The notes under the pieces are model-generated. The model did not search any database. It was not told where the DNA came from and saw nothing but the letters and a program-made list of their open reading frames with translations. From Lentisphaeria bacterium (GTDB lineage Bacteria > Verrucomicrobiota > Lentisphaeria > Oligosphaerales > Oligosphaeraceae): DNA of 10,347 bases. The first letter of the stretch is position 1. Each line of letters begins with the position of its first letter. Shown here piece after piece: positions 1 through 7,059 of this stretch. The DNA is taken from the NCBI GenBank assembly GCA_028699735.1, contig JAQVUB010000054.1, positions 1 to 10,347 on the forward strand, read 5' to 3'. The translations under genes and the position numbers were made by a program.

Positions 1-101
1 ACAAGGAGGGAAGTGACCACATATGGTTGATGGTACGAGCATGAAATTTTCCTAAGCGATCTTTTACCTCAACGCAACAACCTTTTAAAAAAATTCGAGT
101 C

Positions 102-127
102 TTTTTGTGTTTTTCGTTGTTAAAAAA
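102..127 (-). repeat. CACGAAA-type intergenic repeat unit (partial copy)
   Basis: On the minus strand this reads TTTTTTAACAACGAAAAACA followed by CAAAAAG. It is a degenerate copy of the AAC(C/A)ACGAAA...CACGAAA unit found four more times in the window, at 158-206, 3211-3251, 4408-4535 and 5601-5627. It lies beyond the GHL10 gene and next to its terminator hairpin. The likeness is direct, but which bases define the unit is my inference. Confidence 0.5.
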
Positions 128-148
128 TAGCTGTGGACGCCAGTCCAC
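122..148 (-). terminator. Rho-independent terminator of the GHL10 gene
   Basis: Read on the minus strand, GTGGAC-TGGC-GTCCAC forms a perfect 6-bp, GC-rich stem with a 4-nt loop (positions 148-133). Five bases later comes a run of six T (127-122). It lies about 65 bases past the GHL10 stop codon. The T run is slightly further from the stem than in a textbook terminator, so strength is uncertain. Confidence 0.5.
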
Positions 149-157
149 CCCAAGTCG

Positions 158-206
158 TTTTGTGCTTTTCGTTGTTCAAAAAGAATTTCTCTGTTATCCA
201 GGTTCA
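158..206 (-). repeat. Dispersed repeat copy downstream of the GHL10 gene
   Basis: Positions 166-206 match 3212-3251 almost base for base: both share TTTTCGTTGTTCAAAAA, then a slightly variable A/T stretch, then CTCTGTTA(T/C)CCAGGTTCA, with one length difference and few substitutions. Each copy lies just downstream of a minus-strand stop codon (215 and 3266). The outer part is the CACGAAA-like unit. The inner part, TGAACCTGG(G/A)TAACAGAG on the minus strand, is shared only by these two copies. Confidence 0.65.
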
Positions 207-214
207 CTTACGCA

Positions 215-3154
215 TTACAGTTTTTTCTGCCCCAGCCAATAAATCATATTCAGCAGCAATTTTTGTTCGTTTTCCGACAGCGGTGCGGAGACTTCTCCGC
301 GACCAATTCCCAGTCCCAGGCCGCAGCCGGTGTAACGCCCTTTGTCCAGGCTGCCAGCAACAATCACAGCGGCTTGATCGGGGCTGCAGGCAACAACCGT
401 GGCGCTTTTTCCGGGGCGCATGGAAACGATAAACGGATAGGCGCTTTCTTGCAGGGCTTCGCCAAGTCCGGCATTGACTGGATGTTCTGCGCAGGCTTTC
501 CAGGACACAGTGGTCAAGGGTTGTTCCGGCACCGACTCGATCAATTCCGGCACGGGATTGATAAAGCCACGGCTGCCGACCATGGCATGAGTCAGCAGCA
601 ACCCGCCCCCTTGCCGAATATACCCATTCAGCAAGTTCCCGGTTTCGCGCTTCCGGAATTCGTCTGCCTTCCCTTTGGGCTGGGGAATGACAATGACCGG
701 ACAGGCCTGCAAAGTCGCCGCATGCAGATTATACAGAGGAGCGGCATCCAGTCCGGGCTGCTGACGAAGAAATTCCAGAATGATGTCGCCACCGTAGGAC
801 TGATATTGCCAGACGGCCACTTTCAAGCCCCCATTTTCAGTGAATTCGGGCAACCCTTCACGTCGAAGCAGTTCCTTTTCGTCTTCCCAAGAAAGCACTT
901 GAAAAATTTCGCCGCGTGACAGCAGAGGAAGCCCGATCTCATTTTCACCGCGCAACTCGATGCGGTAATATCCCGGCTGCACGATATCGACCCGGTATAT
1001 CAGGTTCTGGCGATCCCTGCGCAAATTGAATTTTGCTTCAGGGGCCGTATCCCAACCATTGCGAAGCAGGTTTAATCGGAGCGCAGAAGGATTCAGATTG
1101 GCTGGCAACTGCAACTCGGCCAGCAGGGGTTCTGAAAGGCTGTAGAATCCCGTCGGCAAAGCAGCCTGACTGCTGCGTAATTTGATTTTCAACGGGTTGC
1201 CATGGTGGGGAAGCGGTTCGGTCACCGTCAGCGAGCTGACACCCTGTCGCAAACCAGGCAGAATCTTGCCGGCAAAGTCGGCGGTATGCTGAAAACAGAG
1301 AAAGCCATCTGCACCATGTTTTCTGCTCAGCATAATCTGCTCGGCAACGGCCGCAGCATCCGGCAGCAGGTGAATCCCAATCCCCGGATAAACTGGAATA
1401 CGGTTTTGTACGCGGACAAGCTGTTTTTGCAACAAATGCACAAACTCTTGCGTCGAAGCCGTATAATTCATCGGGCAGATGAAATCCAGCAGTCCTTCGT
1501 CGATCCAGGCAGCCGCATCCTGTGCTACCGAAAGGCGGGCACTCTCCCAGTCACCATAGATCGCCGCAGAGACTTTGATCCCGGGACGGATTTTCCGCGC
1601 TTCTCTAGAAACTTCTCGTACCAGCTTGGTGATATTATCGCGGCGCCATTGGGCATAAGCCTGATAGTCGACACCTGAAGAACGGCAATCCGCCGGCCAG
1701 TTCTGAACCGGACGCCCCAAAACCTGCTCGAAGGCAATGCGCGCATCAAAACTGAAATCGGTGCTGTTGTCAGGATAGCGTATATAGTCAAAATGAATCC
1801 CATCCACCGGATATTTGCGAACCAGTTCGAGCATCGAATCGCGCTCCAAAGCAAAATTATCCGGATGGTGCGGAGCCAGATAGTCGGTATCCCTTCCGTC
1901 AAAGGTCACCTGGGTACGTCCGAGAATGCGCATTTTCCTGCGCAAATCTTCCGGCGTGCGATGCCCCATATTCCAGTTGACTTTCCATACATGCAGTTCA
2001 ACCTGATATTTCCGGCAGGCCGCGAGGCACTGCTGCAGATAATCGGTTTTGCCGTGCCCGGTCACCAAACCGGGATGATTGGGCAACACCTCACTGGGAT
2101 AATCCGCTACATAGCCCCAGAGAAAATTAGGAAAAATGGCATTAAATCCGTTCTTTGCCAACACCTCGACCGTCCTGTCCCAGCCCCAATCCGCAATCCC
2201 ATAGGGAGAATGGATCCAGACACCACGCATTTCACCATTGCGCGGAGGACAGGACTTCAGAAACAGCTCCCGGGATAGATTCAACGCTTGATCAGCATTG
2301 ATAGAAGCCTCATCAAACTGCTGTTTCTGCATGGCCTGTACAGCCTGATCGAGAAGTTTTCCGGCCTCGGCAAAAGAGTCTTTGCTGCCGCTGCGAAAAG
2401 GCTCGCACCAGCTTTGCAATTCGGACAGTCCGGAAAATCCGAAAATTCGCCCGGTAAGCGACATTTTCTGTTCGGCGGCTTTTTTCCAGTATTCCGGCAG
2501 TTTGTTTCCGATAAAGGAAAGGAAGAACTGTGCTCCCCCCTGACGATCCTGAGCCAGATAGACATGCGACATATAAAAGCCGTTGGCATGCAACAGCACC
2601 CCGACCCGCCCCGAATCCGATCCATCCGGACGAATGAATTTTCCGGCCACTCTTCGATCGGAAGAATCCCCGGTCAGCACGGGTTCCAGCAGATTCCCGG
2701 AACGCTGCCGTAAAAAGGGCGGTGCGGCTTTCCAGGCATCTGCGGCAAACTGAATACCGGAGACTTCCCCAAGTTCCGCTTGACTGACATAACGGGTCTT
2801 CTCGATGCCCAGAAGCCGCAATACCTGCGGGTCTGAGTTATAAAAAATACCCAGCTTGCCGCCACGGCTGACAAACTCTTCCAGAACCGCCGCGCTTTCA
2901 AGCGGCAAAATCGGATTCTGCGGCAGAAAAAGAACCTTCAGACGTGCAAGCTGTTGACGCTCGATCCGGTCATCTTCCAGACGCCGGAAGGGAATTTCGA
3001 GAAAACGCAGAACTTCAGCAACACGGTCGCTGGACAGATTAAGCTCCCTTTGATCCGCCGAACCCGCCCGCTGTTTTCCCGCCAGAATCCCGACTTCCTG
3101 TCCACTGCAGAACAGACAAAACCATAACAGGATGAACAGAGTTTTGATAAGCAT
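215..3154 (-). CDS. Secreted GHL10-family (DUF187) glycoside hydrolase-like protein with flanking GATase1-like domains
   Basis: A probable exported carbohydrate-active protein of 979 residues. I prefer the ATG at 3154 because it gives a compact signal peptide: MLIK, then a hydrophobic run to about residue 17, ending near CSG. An in-frame ATG at 3190 (preceded by TTG at 3193) would add 12 residues. Neither start has a clear Shine-Dalgarno. Residues about 20-220 look like a class I glutamine-amidotransferase-like (beta-galactosidase trimerisation-type) fold. Residues about 308-630 form the GHL10 TIM barrel: EMRGVWIHSPYG at its start, the hallmark DGIHFDYIRYP near 451-461, and FICPMNYT near 558-565. 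Residues about 780-979 form a second GATase-like domain (GGLLLTHAM, GLGIGRGEVSAP). Acidic residues in DGIHFDY are candidate catalytic positions. The substrate is unknown; bacterial polysaccharide or peptidoglycan-type glycans are possible. The isomerase gene lies directly upstream, which fits a sugar-utilisation locus. The lipobox is not canonical. Confidence 0.85.
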   Translation of the reverse strand: MLIKTLFILLWFCLFCSGQEVGILAGKQRAGSADQRELNLSSDRVAEVLRFLEIPFRRLEDDRIERQQLARLKVLFLPQNPILPLESAAVLEEFVSRGGKLGIFYNSDPQVLRLLGIEKTRYVSQAELGEVSGIQFAADAWKAAPPFLRQRSGNLLEPVLTGDSSDRRVAGKFIRPDGSDSGRVGVLLHANGFYMSHVYLAQDRQGGAQFFLSFIGNKLPEYWKKAAEQKMSLTGRIFGFSGLSELQSWCEPFRSGSKDSFAEAGKLLDQAVQAMQKQQFDEASINADQALNLSRELFLKSCPPRNGEMRGVWIHSPYGIADWGWDRTVEVLAKNGFNAIFPNFLWGYVADYPSEVLPNHPGLVTGHGKTDYLQQCLAACRKYQVELHVWKVNWNMGHRTPEDLRRKMRILGRTQVTFDGRDTDYLAPHHPDNFALERDSMLELVRKYPVDGIHFDYIRYPDNSTDFSFDARIAFEQVLGRPVQNWPADCRSSGVDYQAYAQWRRDNITKLVREVSREARKIRPGIKVSAAIYGDWESARLSVAQDAAAWIDEGLLDFICPMNYTASTQEFVHLLQKQLVRVQNRIPVYPGIGIHLLPDAAAVAEQIMLSRKHGADGFLCFQHTADFAGKILPGLRQGVSSLTVTEPLPHHGNPLKIKLRSSQAALPTGFYSLSEPLLAELQLPANLNPSALRLNLLRNGWDTAPEAKFNLRRDRQNLIYRVDIVQPGYYRIELRGENEIGLPLLSRGEIFQVLSWEDEKELLRREGLPEFTENGGLKVAVWQYQSYGGDIILEFLRQQPGLDAAPLYNLHAATLQACPVIVIPQPKGKADEFRKRETGNLLNGYIRQGGGLLLTHAMVGSRGFINPVPELIESVPEQPLTTVSWKACAEHPVNAGLGEALQESAYPFIVSMRPGKSATVVACSPDQAAVIVAGSLDKGRYTGCGLGLGIGRGEVSAPLSENEQKLLLNMIYWLGQKKL

Positions 3155-3210
3155 GTAACTGGATTGTGGAAGGTGAAAAACGTATTGCATCAAGCTGAGT
3201 GGCAGAGGTA

Positions 3211-3251
3211 TTTTTCGTTGTTCAAAAAAAATCCTCTGTTACCCAGGTTCA
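3211..3251 (-). repeat. Dispersed repeat copy between the isomerase and GHL10 genes
   Basis: Near-identical partner of 166-206 (see that entry). On the minus strand it reads TGAACCTGGGTAACAGAGGA, then a T run, then GAACAACGAAAAA. It starts 14 bases after the isomerase stop codon and separates it from the GHL10 start. The T run could weaken transcription, but no stable stem precedes it. Confidence 0.65.
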
Positions 3252-3265
3252 ATGACGTATGGCCT

Positions 3266-4105
3266 TCAGAGAGTTCTCAGGTATTCAATCGCTTTGGTAA
3301 TGTCTGCAACTGGATTTTCGCCAACTTCACGCTCAATGGCAAAATATCCCTTGAAACCGACTTCACGCAGATTGCTCACATACTTCGGCCAGTCAATCCA
3401 GCCATCCCCCAGAGCCACTTCCTTGCGCTCATCCCCTGGAAACACCATTGCATCCTTGGCATGTGTATGAATAATCCTGCTGCCGAGCGCTTTCACTCCT
3501 TCAACCGGCTGATACTCCGCAAAAGCTTTTTCACGGTCATAGGCTTGTCCGGCGTCTTTCATATATCTGGCCGGCCAGAGAATCAGATTGGCCGGATCAT
3601 AATTGACATTCAGCGCGGAACTGCCGACCTCTTCAATCATCTGCATCAAAACCGCAGGTGGTTCAGGCCCGGTCTCGATCGCTAATTTTGCCCCCACTTT
3701 CTCACCATGACGGCAGATCTGGCCAAATGAATCGACAAAGCGAGCCCATTTCGGATCTTTGCTGCTGTGCGGCATAATTCCGCAATGCCCCTGCCAGATG
3801 CCGCATTCCAGATCAGCGGCAAATTCCAGCAGACGTTTCCCCTCTTCAATATTTTTATCGAGTCCTTCGGGTTCCCCAAGATCCACACCACCGCCCCAGG
3901 CACAGATCGCCGACAACTCGACACCAGAATCCTGAAGATACTTGTGAAATTTCTTGCGCCCCGCTAAATCCAAATCCTGATAACAGAAGCCCGGACAACA
4001 GGCAATGTGAACGCCAGAAACCCCCATGCCCGCAGTCCACTCAATCCCTTTCGCAAGACCCAAACGTAAAGAATGAACCATGACCGCTATCTTCAAATTA
4101 CCCAT
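3266..4105 (-). CDS. Sugar phosphate isomerase/epimerase-like TIM-barrel protein (xylose isomerase-like, PF01261 type)
   Basis: A 279-residue cytoplasmic protein of usual length for this family, which interconverts or dehydrates sugars, inositols or keto-sugars with a divalent metal. The barrel pattern is clear: LAIETGPEPP (Glu144), NVNYDPANL (Asp170), IIHTHAKDAM (His213/His215) and a C-terminal GYFAIERE (Glu258). These match the usual Glu/Asp/His/Glu metal ligands. The GDGWIDWPKYVSNL segment before the last strand is also typical. I chose the ATG at 4105 because AAAGGA lies about ten bases upstream; the alternative TTG at 4114 would sit on top of that site. The GHL10 gene follows on the same strand after about 110 bases (75 if that gene starts at 3190), so the two may be co-transcribed. 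Exact substrate cannot be read from sequence; IolE-like, hydroxypyruvate isomerase-like or ketose epimerase roles are all possible. Confidence 0.85.
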   Translation of the reverse strand: MGNLKIAVMVHSLRLGLAKGIEWTAGMGVSGVHIACCPGFCYQDLDLAGRKKFHKYLQDSGVELSAICAWGGGVDLGEPEGLDKNIEEGKRLLEFAADLECGIWQGHCGIMPHSSKDPKWARFVDSFGQICRHGEKVGAKLAIETGPEPPAVLMQMIEEVGSSALNVNYDPANLILWPARYMKDAGQAYDREKAFAEYQPVEGVKALGSRIIHTHAKDAMVFPGDERKEVALGDGWIDWPKYVSNLREVGFKGYFAIEREVGENPVADITKAIEYLRTL

Positions 4106-4222
4106 CGAAAACAAATCCTTTCTTGACTGAAAAACGATAAGCCGTAAAAAAGATACAATAAAGGAAGGTTAAAAAATATCCACAGGAAAACAATAAAAAA
4201 AACGCCGTGGCAAGGTAAAAGC

Positions 4223-4254
4223 AAAAAAAATCCCTATGTCACTGATTTGCATAG
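4223..4254 (-). terminator. Possible terminator of the tRNA-Arg gene
   Basis: Downstream of the tRNA on the minus strand, CTATG (4254-4250) and CATAG (4238-4234) can pair across an 11-base loop, followed closely by eight T (4230-4223). The stem is short and AT-rich, so the call rests mostly on the T run and its position 11 bases past the CCA end. Confidence 0.4.
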
Positions 4255-4264
4255 ATTTATATAA

Positions 4265-4341
<77 letters not shown>

Positions 4342-4354
4342 CGCGTATTTACTT

Positions 4355-4382
4355 AAAATAACCTCTCCCGGAAAATTATCAA
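4355..4382 (-). promoter_or_regulatory. Sigma70-type promoter of the tRNA-Arg gene
   Basis: On the minus strand TTGATA (4382-4377, five of six match TTGACA) is followed after 16 bases by TATTTT (4360-4355). Transcription would start around 4348, about seven bases before the mature tRNA 5' end. This spacing fits a single-gene tRNA promoter. Confidence 0.55.
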
Positions 4383-4407
4383 GACGATTCCGGCAAAAGA
4401 ACAACCG

Positions 4408-4535
4408 TTTTTTTAACCACGAAAGTCACGAAATGACACGAAAAAAATCATGGGAAGAGAGCTTTTACTGCCAAAATGCGTTACTCTTCCCATGATTTTT
4501 TTCGTGTATTTTCGTGTCTTTTCGTTGTTAAAAAA
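4408..4535. repeat. 128-bp imperfect inverted repeat built from CACGAAA units
   Basis: The two arms, 4408-4459 and 4484-4535, are inverse copies. The inner 24 bases of each (4436-4459 and 4484-4507) pair perfectly across a 24-base loop. The outer parts pair with a few mismatches and one-base shifts. Each arm runs from TTTTTTAAC(C/A)ACGAAA through CACGAAA units to AAAAAAATCATGGGAAGAG. It fills most of the gap between the U32-like gene and the tRNA promoter. A transcript from the U32-like gene would form a very stable hairpin here. It could be a bidirectional terminator, an RNA-stabilising 3' structure or a non-autonomous (MITE-like) element. I see no target-site duplication or coding capacity. 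Confidence 0.8.
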
Positions 4536-4550
4536 GCCGGCAGACATGGT

Positions 4551-5579
4551 TCAATCTTCGTCCGTTTTAACCAGAACCTGGCGTAGAATGTCGGCGCATT
4601 TTCCGCAATGCCGGCAATTAGCGGCACAGTCTGTGGCGGTGGTTCGCCACGCTGGCGGAAATTTTGCATTATCGATCATCCAGGGAAGGAATGCGGAGGC
4701 ATGGCCGGGTTCCATCAGATTGAGCAGGTTGCCGGAAAAGGAGCGGTTGACATACGCGCCTATGACCATTCTGGGATGCGAGTGCTGCCGGGTGGCCAGC
4801 TTGACAACCGGGAAAAGGTCATCATATAATTCCAGGTCTTCCGGACGGATCCAGGTCTCTCTGAGAAACTCCTCAAAGCGGTGTTCCTCGCCAAAAATCC
4901 GCCAGCACAGATGCGCAGTCCAATCGGCAATATTTTTCACTTCGTTGATTCCTGCATCATGAGCGACCATGTTGTCGTGAAAAATCTGTTCAGGACAATT
5001 TCGCAGGCAACCGCTGTTGGCAAGCATCAATAAGCCCTTGTCGTGCTCATCACACCATTGCTTAAGCACCCGTACGGCACTCAAATCCCGCTGCAGATCC
5101 CGCTGAATGTAAAAACTGTCGAAGAGATCGCTGAGGTAATCCATTGCAGCGGTGGTGCCAATACGCATATTTACCGACGCACGAATCTCAATGCCCGGAC
5201 CATATTTTTTGAGGGTATGGGCTATGAACGGCGAAGTCGTGGTAATCACATCAGGCATCAGTCCGAGATCGTCCAGATGTTCCACAATCGACATCACTTC
5301 ATTTTCCAGACTGACACCGATCGCCCGTTCCCCATAACAGTTCGCATTAAAGAGCAAATCCAAGCGAACCCCCATCCGCCGGATTTCGCCCAGCTCTTTT
5401 TCCAGACGGCTCTGCATACCCCAGTCGATCGCACCACGCTTTTTCCCGAGCGCCGAACGGCAACTGGCTACCCCGATCCAAGGAAAAAAAACTTCCGCCA
5501 AATGCGGTCGGTAATCCCGAACGATCTCAACAAAGGACTCGCCGTTTTCAGGCTCCTGATATCCTATGGCAAATTTCAT
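4551..5579 (-). CDS. U32 peptidase-like TIM-barrel protein with C-terminal four-cysteine cluster
   Basis: A 342-residue soluble protein starting MKFAIGYQEPE at an ATG (5579); no strong Shine-Dalgarno precedes it. The order of elements (early strand AEVFFPW, then LDLLFNANCYGE, VITTTSPF, IEIRASVNMRIG) fits a TIM barrel. LANSGCLRNCPEQIFHDN (Cys191, Cys195, His201) resembles the cysteine-bearing core of U32-family proteins, several of which (UbiU, UbiV, RlhA) act in prosthetic-group or RNA hydroxylation chemistry rather than proteolysis. The C-terminus has Cys318, Cys322, Cys325 and Cys328 (C-x3-C-x2-C-x2-C), a plausible [4Fe-4S] ligand set. The family placement is by motif likeness only, and the reaction is unknown. 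It lies 54 bases after the methyltransferase gene on the same strand with a CACGAAA repeat between, so it may be a third cistron of that unit or separately expressed. Confidence 0.6.
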   Translation of the reverse strand: MKFAIGYQEPENGESFVEIVRDYRPHLAEVFFPWIGVASCRSALGKKRGAIDWGMQSRLEKELGEIRRMGVRLDLLFNANCYGERAIGVSLENEVMSIVEHLDDLGLMPDVITTTSPFIAHTLKKYGPGIEIRASVNMRIGTTAAMDYLSDLFDSFYIQRDLQRDLSAVRVLKQWCDEHDKGLLMLANSGCLRNCPEQIFHDNMVAHDAGINEVKNIADWTAHLCWRIFGEEHRFEEFLRETWIRPEDLELYDDLFPVVKLATRQHSHPRMVIGAYVNRSFSGNLLNLMEPGHASAFLPWMIDNAKFPPAWRTTATDCAANCRHCGKCADILRQVLVKTDED

Positions 5580-5600
5580 GCTGATAAAATCCGTATAAAA

Positions 5601-5627
5601 ATTTTCGTGTTTTTTCGTGGTTAAAAA
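5601..5627 (-). repeat. CACGAAA-type repeat unit downstream of the methyltransferase gene
   Basis: On the minus strand it reads TTTTTAACCACGAAAAAACA then CGAAAAT. It starts seven bases past the methyltransferase stop codon, in the gap before the U32-like gene. It is the same unit as one arm of 4408-4535. No stem-loop is associated with this single copy. Confidence 0.65.
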
Positions 5628-5633
5628 GTGGCT

Positions 5634-6380
5634 TCAGCGCGCCATCAGCGCAAATACGCCCCAGCCAAGGTATTCCCGTGTGTAGGTGACATAGCGTTTC
5701 GGTTCCTCGGTCAGTTGAACTCGAACCTCTTTTGCGAAGTCGTCGTTGGGATTCGCTTCGAGCCAGCGACGCATGGTGAGCCACTTGGCGGCCTCATACC
5801 GATCCCAGCCTTCCTGACCAGCGATAACCATTTCCACAACGTCGTAGCCAAGTTCGTCAAACGATGCGATCAGCCCGGGTAAAGTCAGAAAATCAGCAAT
5901 CGAACCGGCTCCGCATCCTTTGGCTATGTCTTCTGTCGGAGGAAGCCGCAGCCAATAAGGCTCGCCAATGAGGAGGATGCCCCCGGGATTGAGACTCTTC
6001 GCCAGAAGCCCGATGGTACCGGCGACGCCACCGCCGATCCACGTGGCACCAACGCATGCCGCCACAGCGACCTTTTCCGCAGCGACATAGCCGGCGGCGT
6101 CCCCGTGGATGAATTCGACCCGGTTGCCGACTCCAAGTTCCTGGGCGCGGAGTTTTGCCTGTTCGCTGAACAAGCGGCTTAAGTCAACGCCAATGCCGCA
6201 GATTCCATAATCGCGTGCCCAGGTGCACAGCATCTCGCCCGAACCGCTGCCGAGGTCGAGCACCCGAGTGCCCGATTTCAGACGCAGTACTGCGCCAAGC
6301 GTGGCAAGCTTTTCCGCAGTGAATGGATTATGAATGCGGTGAGCGCTTTCGGTGATGGTGAAAATTCGCGGAATGTCCAT
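5634..6380 (-). CDS. Class I SAM-dependent methyltransferase
   Basis: A 248-residue small-molecule-type methyltransferase with a Rossmann fold. Motif I is VLDLGSGSGE (residues 40-49), the ribose-binding acid is Asp66 in GIGVDLS, HGDAAG is at 92-97, and the later strand GGILLIGEPYW is at about 133-143. The start MDIPRIFTITESAHRIHNPFT agrees with how I recall this widespread family beginning, and AAAAGGA lies nine bases before this ATG. An in-frame ATG at 6407 overlaps the tetR stop as ATGA and would add nine residues; an ATG at 6386 is also possible. The substrate is unknown. The conserved N-terminus and aromatic residues after motif VI suggest a specific family rather than a generic enzyme. 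The overlap with tetR implies one transcript and shared control from the promoter at 7057-7085. A detoxification or metabolite-modification role is an inference from that pairing. Confidence 0.88.
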   Translation of the reverse strand: MDIPRIFTITESAHRIHNPFTAEKLATLGAVLRLKSGTRVLDLGSGSGEMLCTWARDYGICGIGVDLSRLFSEQAKLRAQELGVGNRVEFIHGDAAGYVAAEKVAVAACVGATWIGGGVAGTIGLLAKSLNPGGILLIGEPYWLRLPPTEDIAKGCGAGSIADFLTLPGLIASFDELGYDVVEMVIAGQEGWDRYEAAKWLTMRRWLEANPNDDFAKEVRVQLTEEPKRYVTYTREYLGWGVFALMAR

Positions 6381-6403
6381 GCTCATAAATCCTTTTCGTT
6401 GAT

Positions 6404-7024
6404 TCATTTTCTGGTTACGGTATTTCTCTCGATAAAGTTCTCAATATGCGCAGTCAAAAGATCCATGGCGTTTTCCCCATTGGACGGCGCATCTGACATG
6501 CTGATCAGTAAATAAAACGGAGCATAAAAATCGAGTGCCAGCAATCTGGGATTGCTGCTTTTCAAGACCCCTTGAGCCATCATTTCGCGAAACAGATCCT
6601 CCATGTAGCTGACCGGCCCATCGGCTAAAACTTTTTGCTGCCAATCCGCAATCTCAGGGTTTCGATATTGCTCCAAGGTAACCATTTTGCGAAAATCACG
6701 CCCAAAGTCATCCTCCGTCCAAAAACGGAATTGCGAAAGAGTAAAACTTTTTATGTTATCTAGTGTAGCACTGCGATAAGCCAATGGAGATTGGTCAAAG
6801 GTCTCCTCAGGAACGTCATGCTTTCGGGCACGTTCATTGTCCAGCTGAACCATCCGTTCCACAATGCGGTCAAAAATCTCTCGCTTGCTCTTGTAGTGCC
6901 GGTACAACGCCCCTTTCGTCATTCCCAGCATTCCGGCTATGGCGCTGACGGAAACAGCCTCATAGCCATCACGTGCAAACAACCGCAACGCCGTTAACAA
7001 GATCTTTTCCCTGGTATCGCTCAT
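6404..7024 (-). CDS. TetR/AcrR-family transcriptional repressor
   Basis: A 206-residue regulator of normal length. The N-terminal helix-turn-helix is plain: REKILLTALRLFARDGYEAVSVSAIAG is followed by the recognition segment MLGMTKGALYRHYKSKREIF (about residues 33-52). The rest is the variable ligand-binding and dimer domain, rich in aromatic residues. I chose the ATG at 7024, which has GGAAA about eight bases upstream, over an in-frame TTG at 7036. The last bases form ATGA with an upstream methyltransferase ATG, so the two are almost surely one operon. Two 18-bp inverted repeats sit on its own promoter (7042-7079), which points to autorepression. The inducer is unknown and may be a substrate or relative of the methyltransferase substrate. 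Confidence 0.93.
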   Translation of the reverse strand: MSDTREKILLTALRLFARDGYEAVSVSAIAGMLGMTKGALYRHYKSKREIFDRIVERMVQLDNERARKHDVPEETFDQSPLAYRSATLDNIKSFTLSQFRFWTEDDFGRDFRKMVTLEQYRNPEIADWQQKVLADGPVSYMEDLFREMMAQGVLKSSNPRLLALDFYAPFYLLISMSDAPSNGENAMDLLTAHIENFIERNTVTRK

Positions 7025-7041
7025 AATGATTTCCAATGATA

Positions 7042-7059
7042 AGTAAACACTCGTTTACT
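7042..7059. promoter_or_regulatory. TetR-type operator O1
   Basis: AGTAAACACTCGTTTACT is a perfect inverted repeat with 7-bp arms and a 4-bp centre. It overlaps the -10 hexamer and probable start site of the tetR promoter, where a bound repressor would block initiation. Binding by the adjacent TetR is inferred. Confidence 0.75.

Noticed and set aside
1..44. Possible end of a plus-strand gene (frame ending IWLMVRA) or start of a minus-strand gene at the ATG at 42 (AGGA seven bases upstream) running off the window.
   Set aside because: Both are under 15 codons inside the window and conflict with each other; neither has recognisable sequence.
263..919. 218-codon plus-strand open frame opposite the GHL10 gene.
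   Set aside because: It is the complement of a clearly coding frame with GATase-like sequence; its own product is low-complexity Gln/Gly-rich and unlike any family.
3164..3685. 173-codon plus-strand frame across the GHL10 start and isomerase end.
   Set aside because: It crosses the repeat and runs antisense to the isomerase gene, whose metal-site motifs are unmistakable.
4177..4185. DnaA-box-like ATATCCACA between the tRNA and the isomerase gene.
   Set aside because: A single near-match without a cluster or AT-rich unwinding region does not support an origin.
5043..5624. 193-codon plus-strand frame opposite the U32-like gene.
   Set aside because: Antisense shadow; the minus-strand frame has coherent motifs and start context, this one has none.
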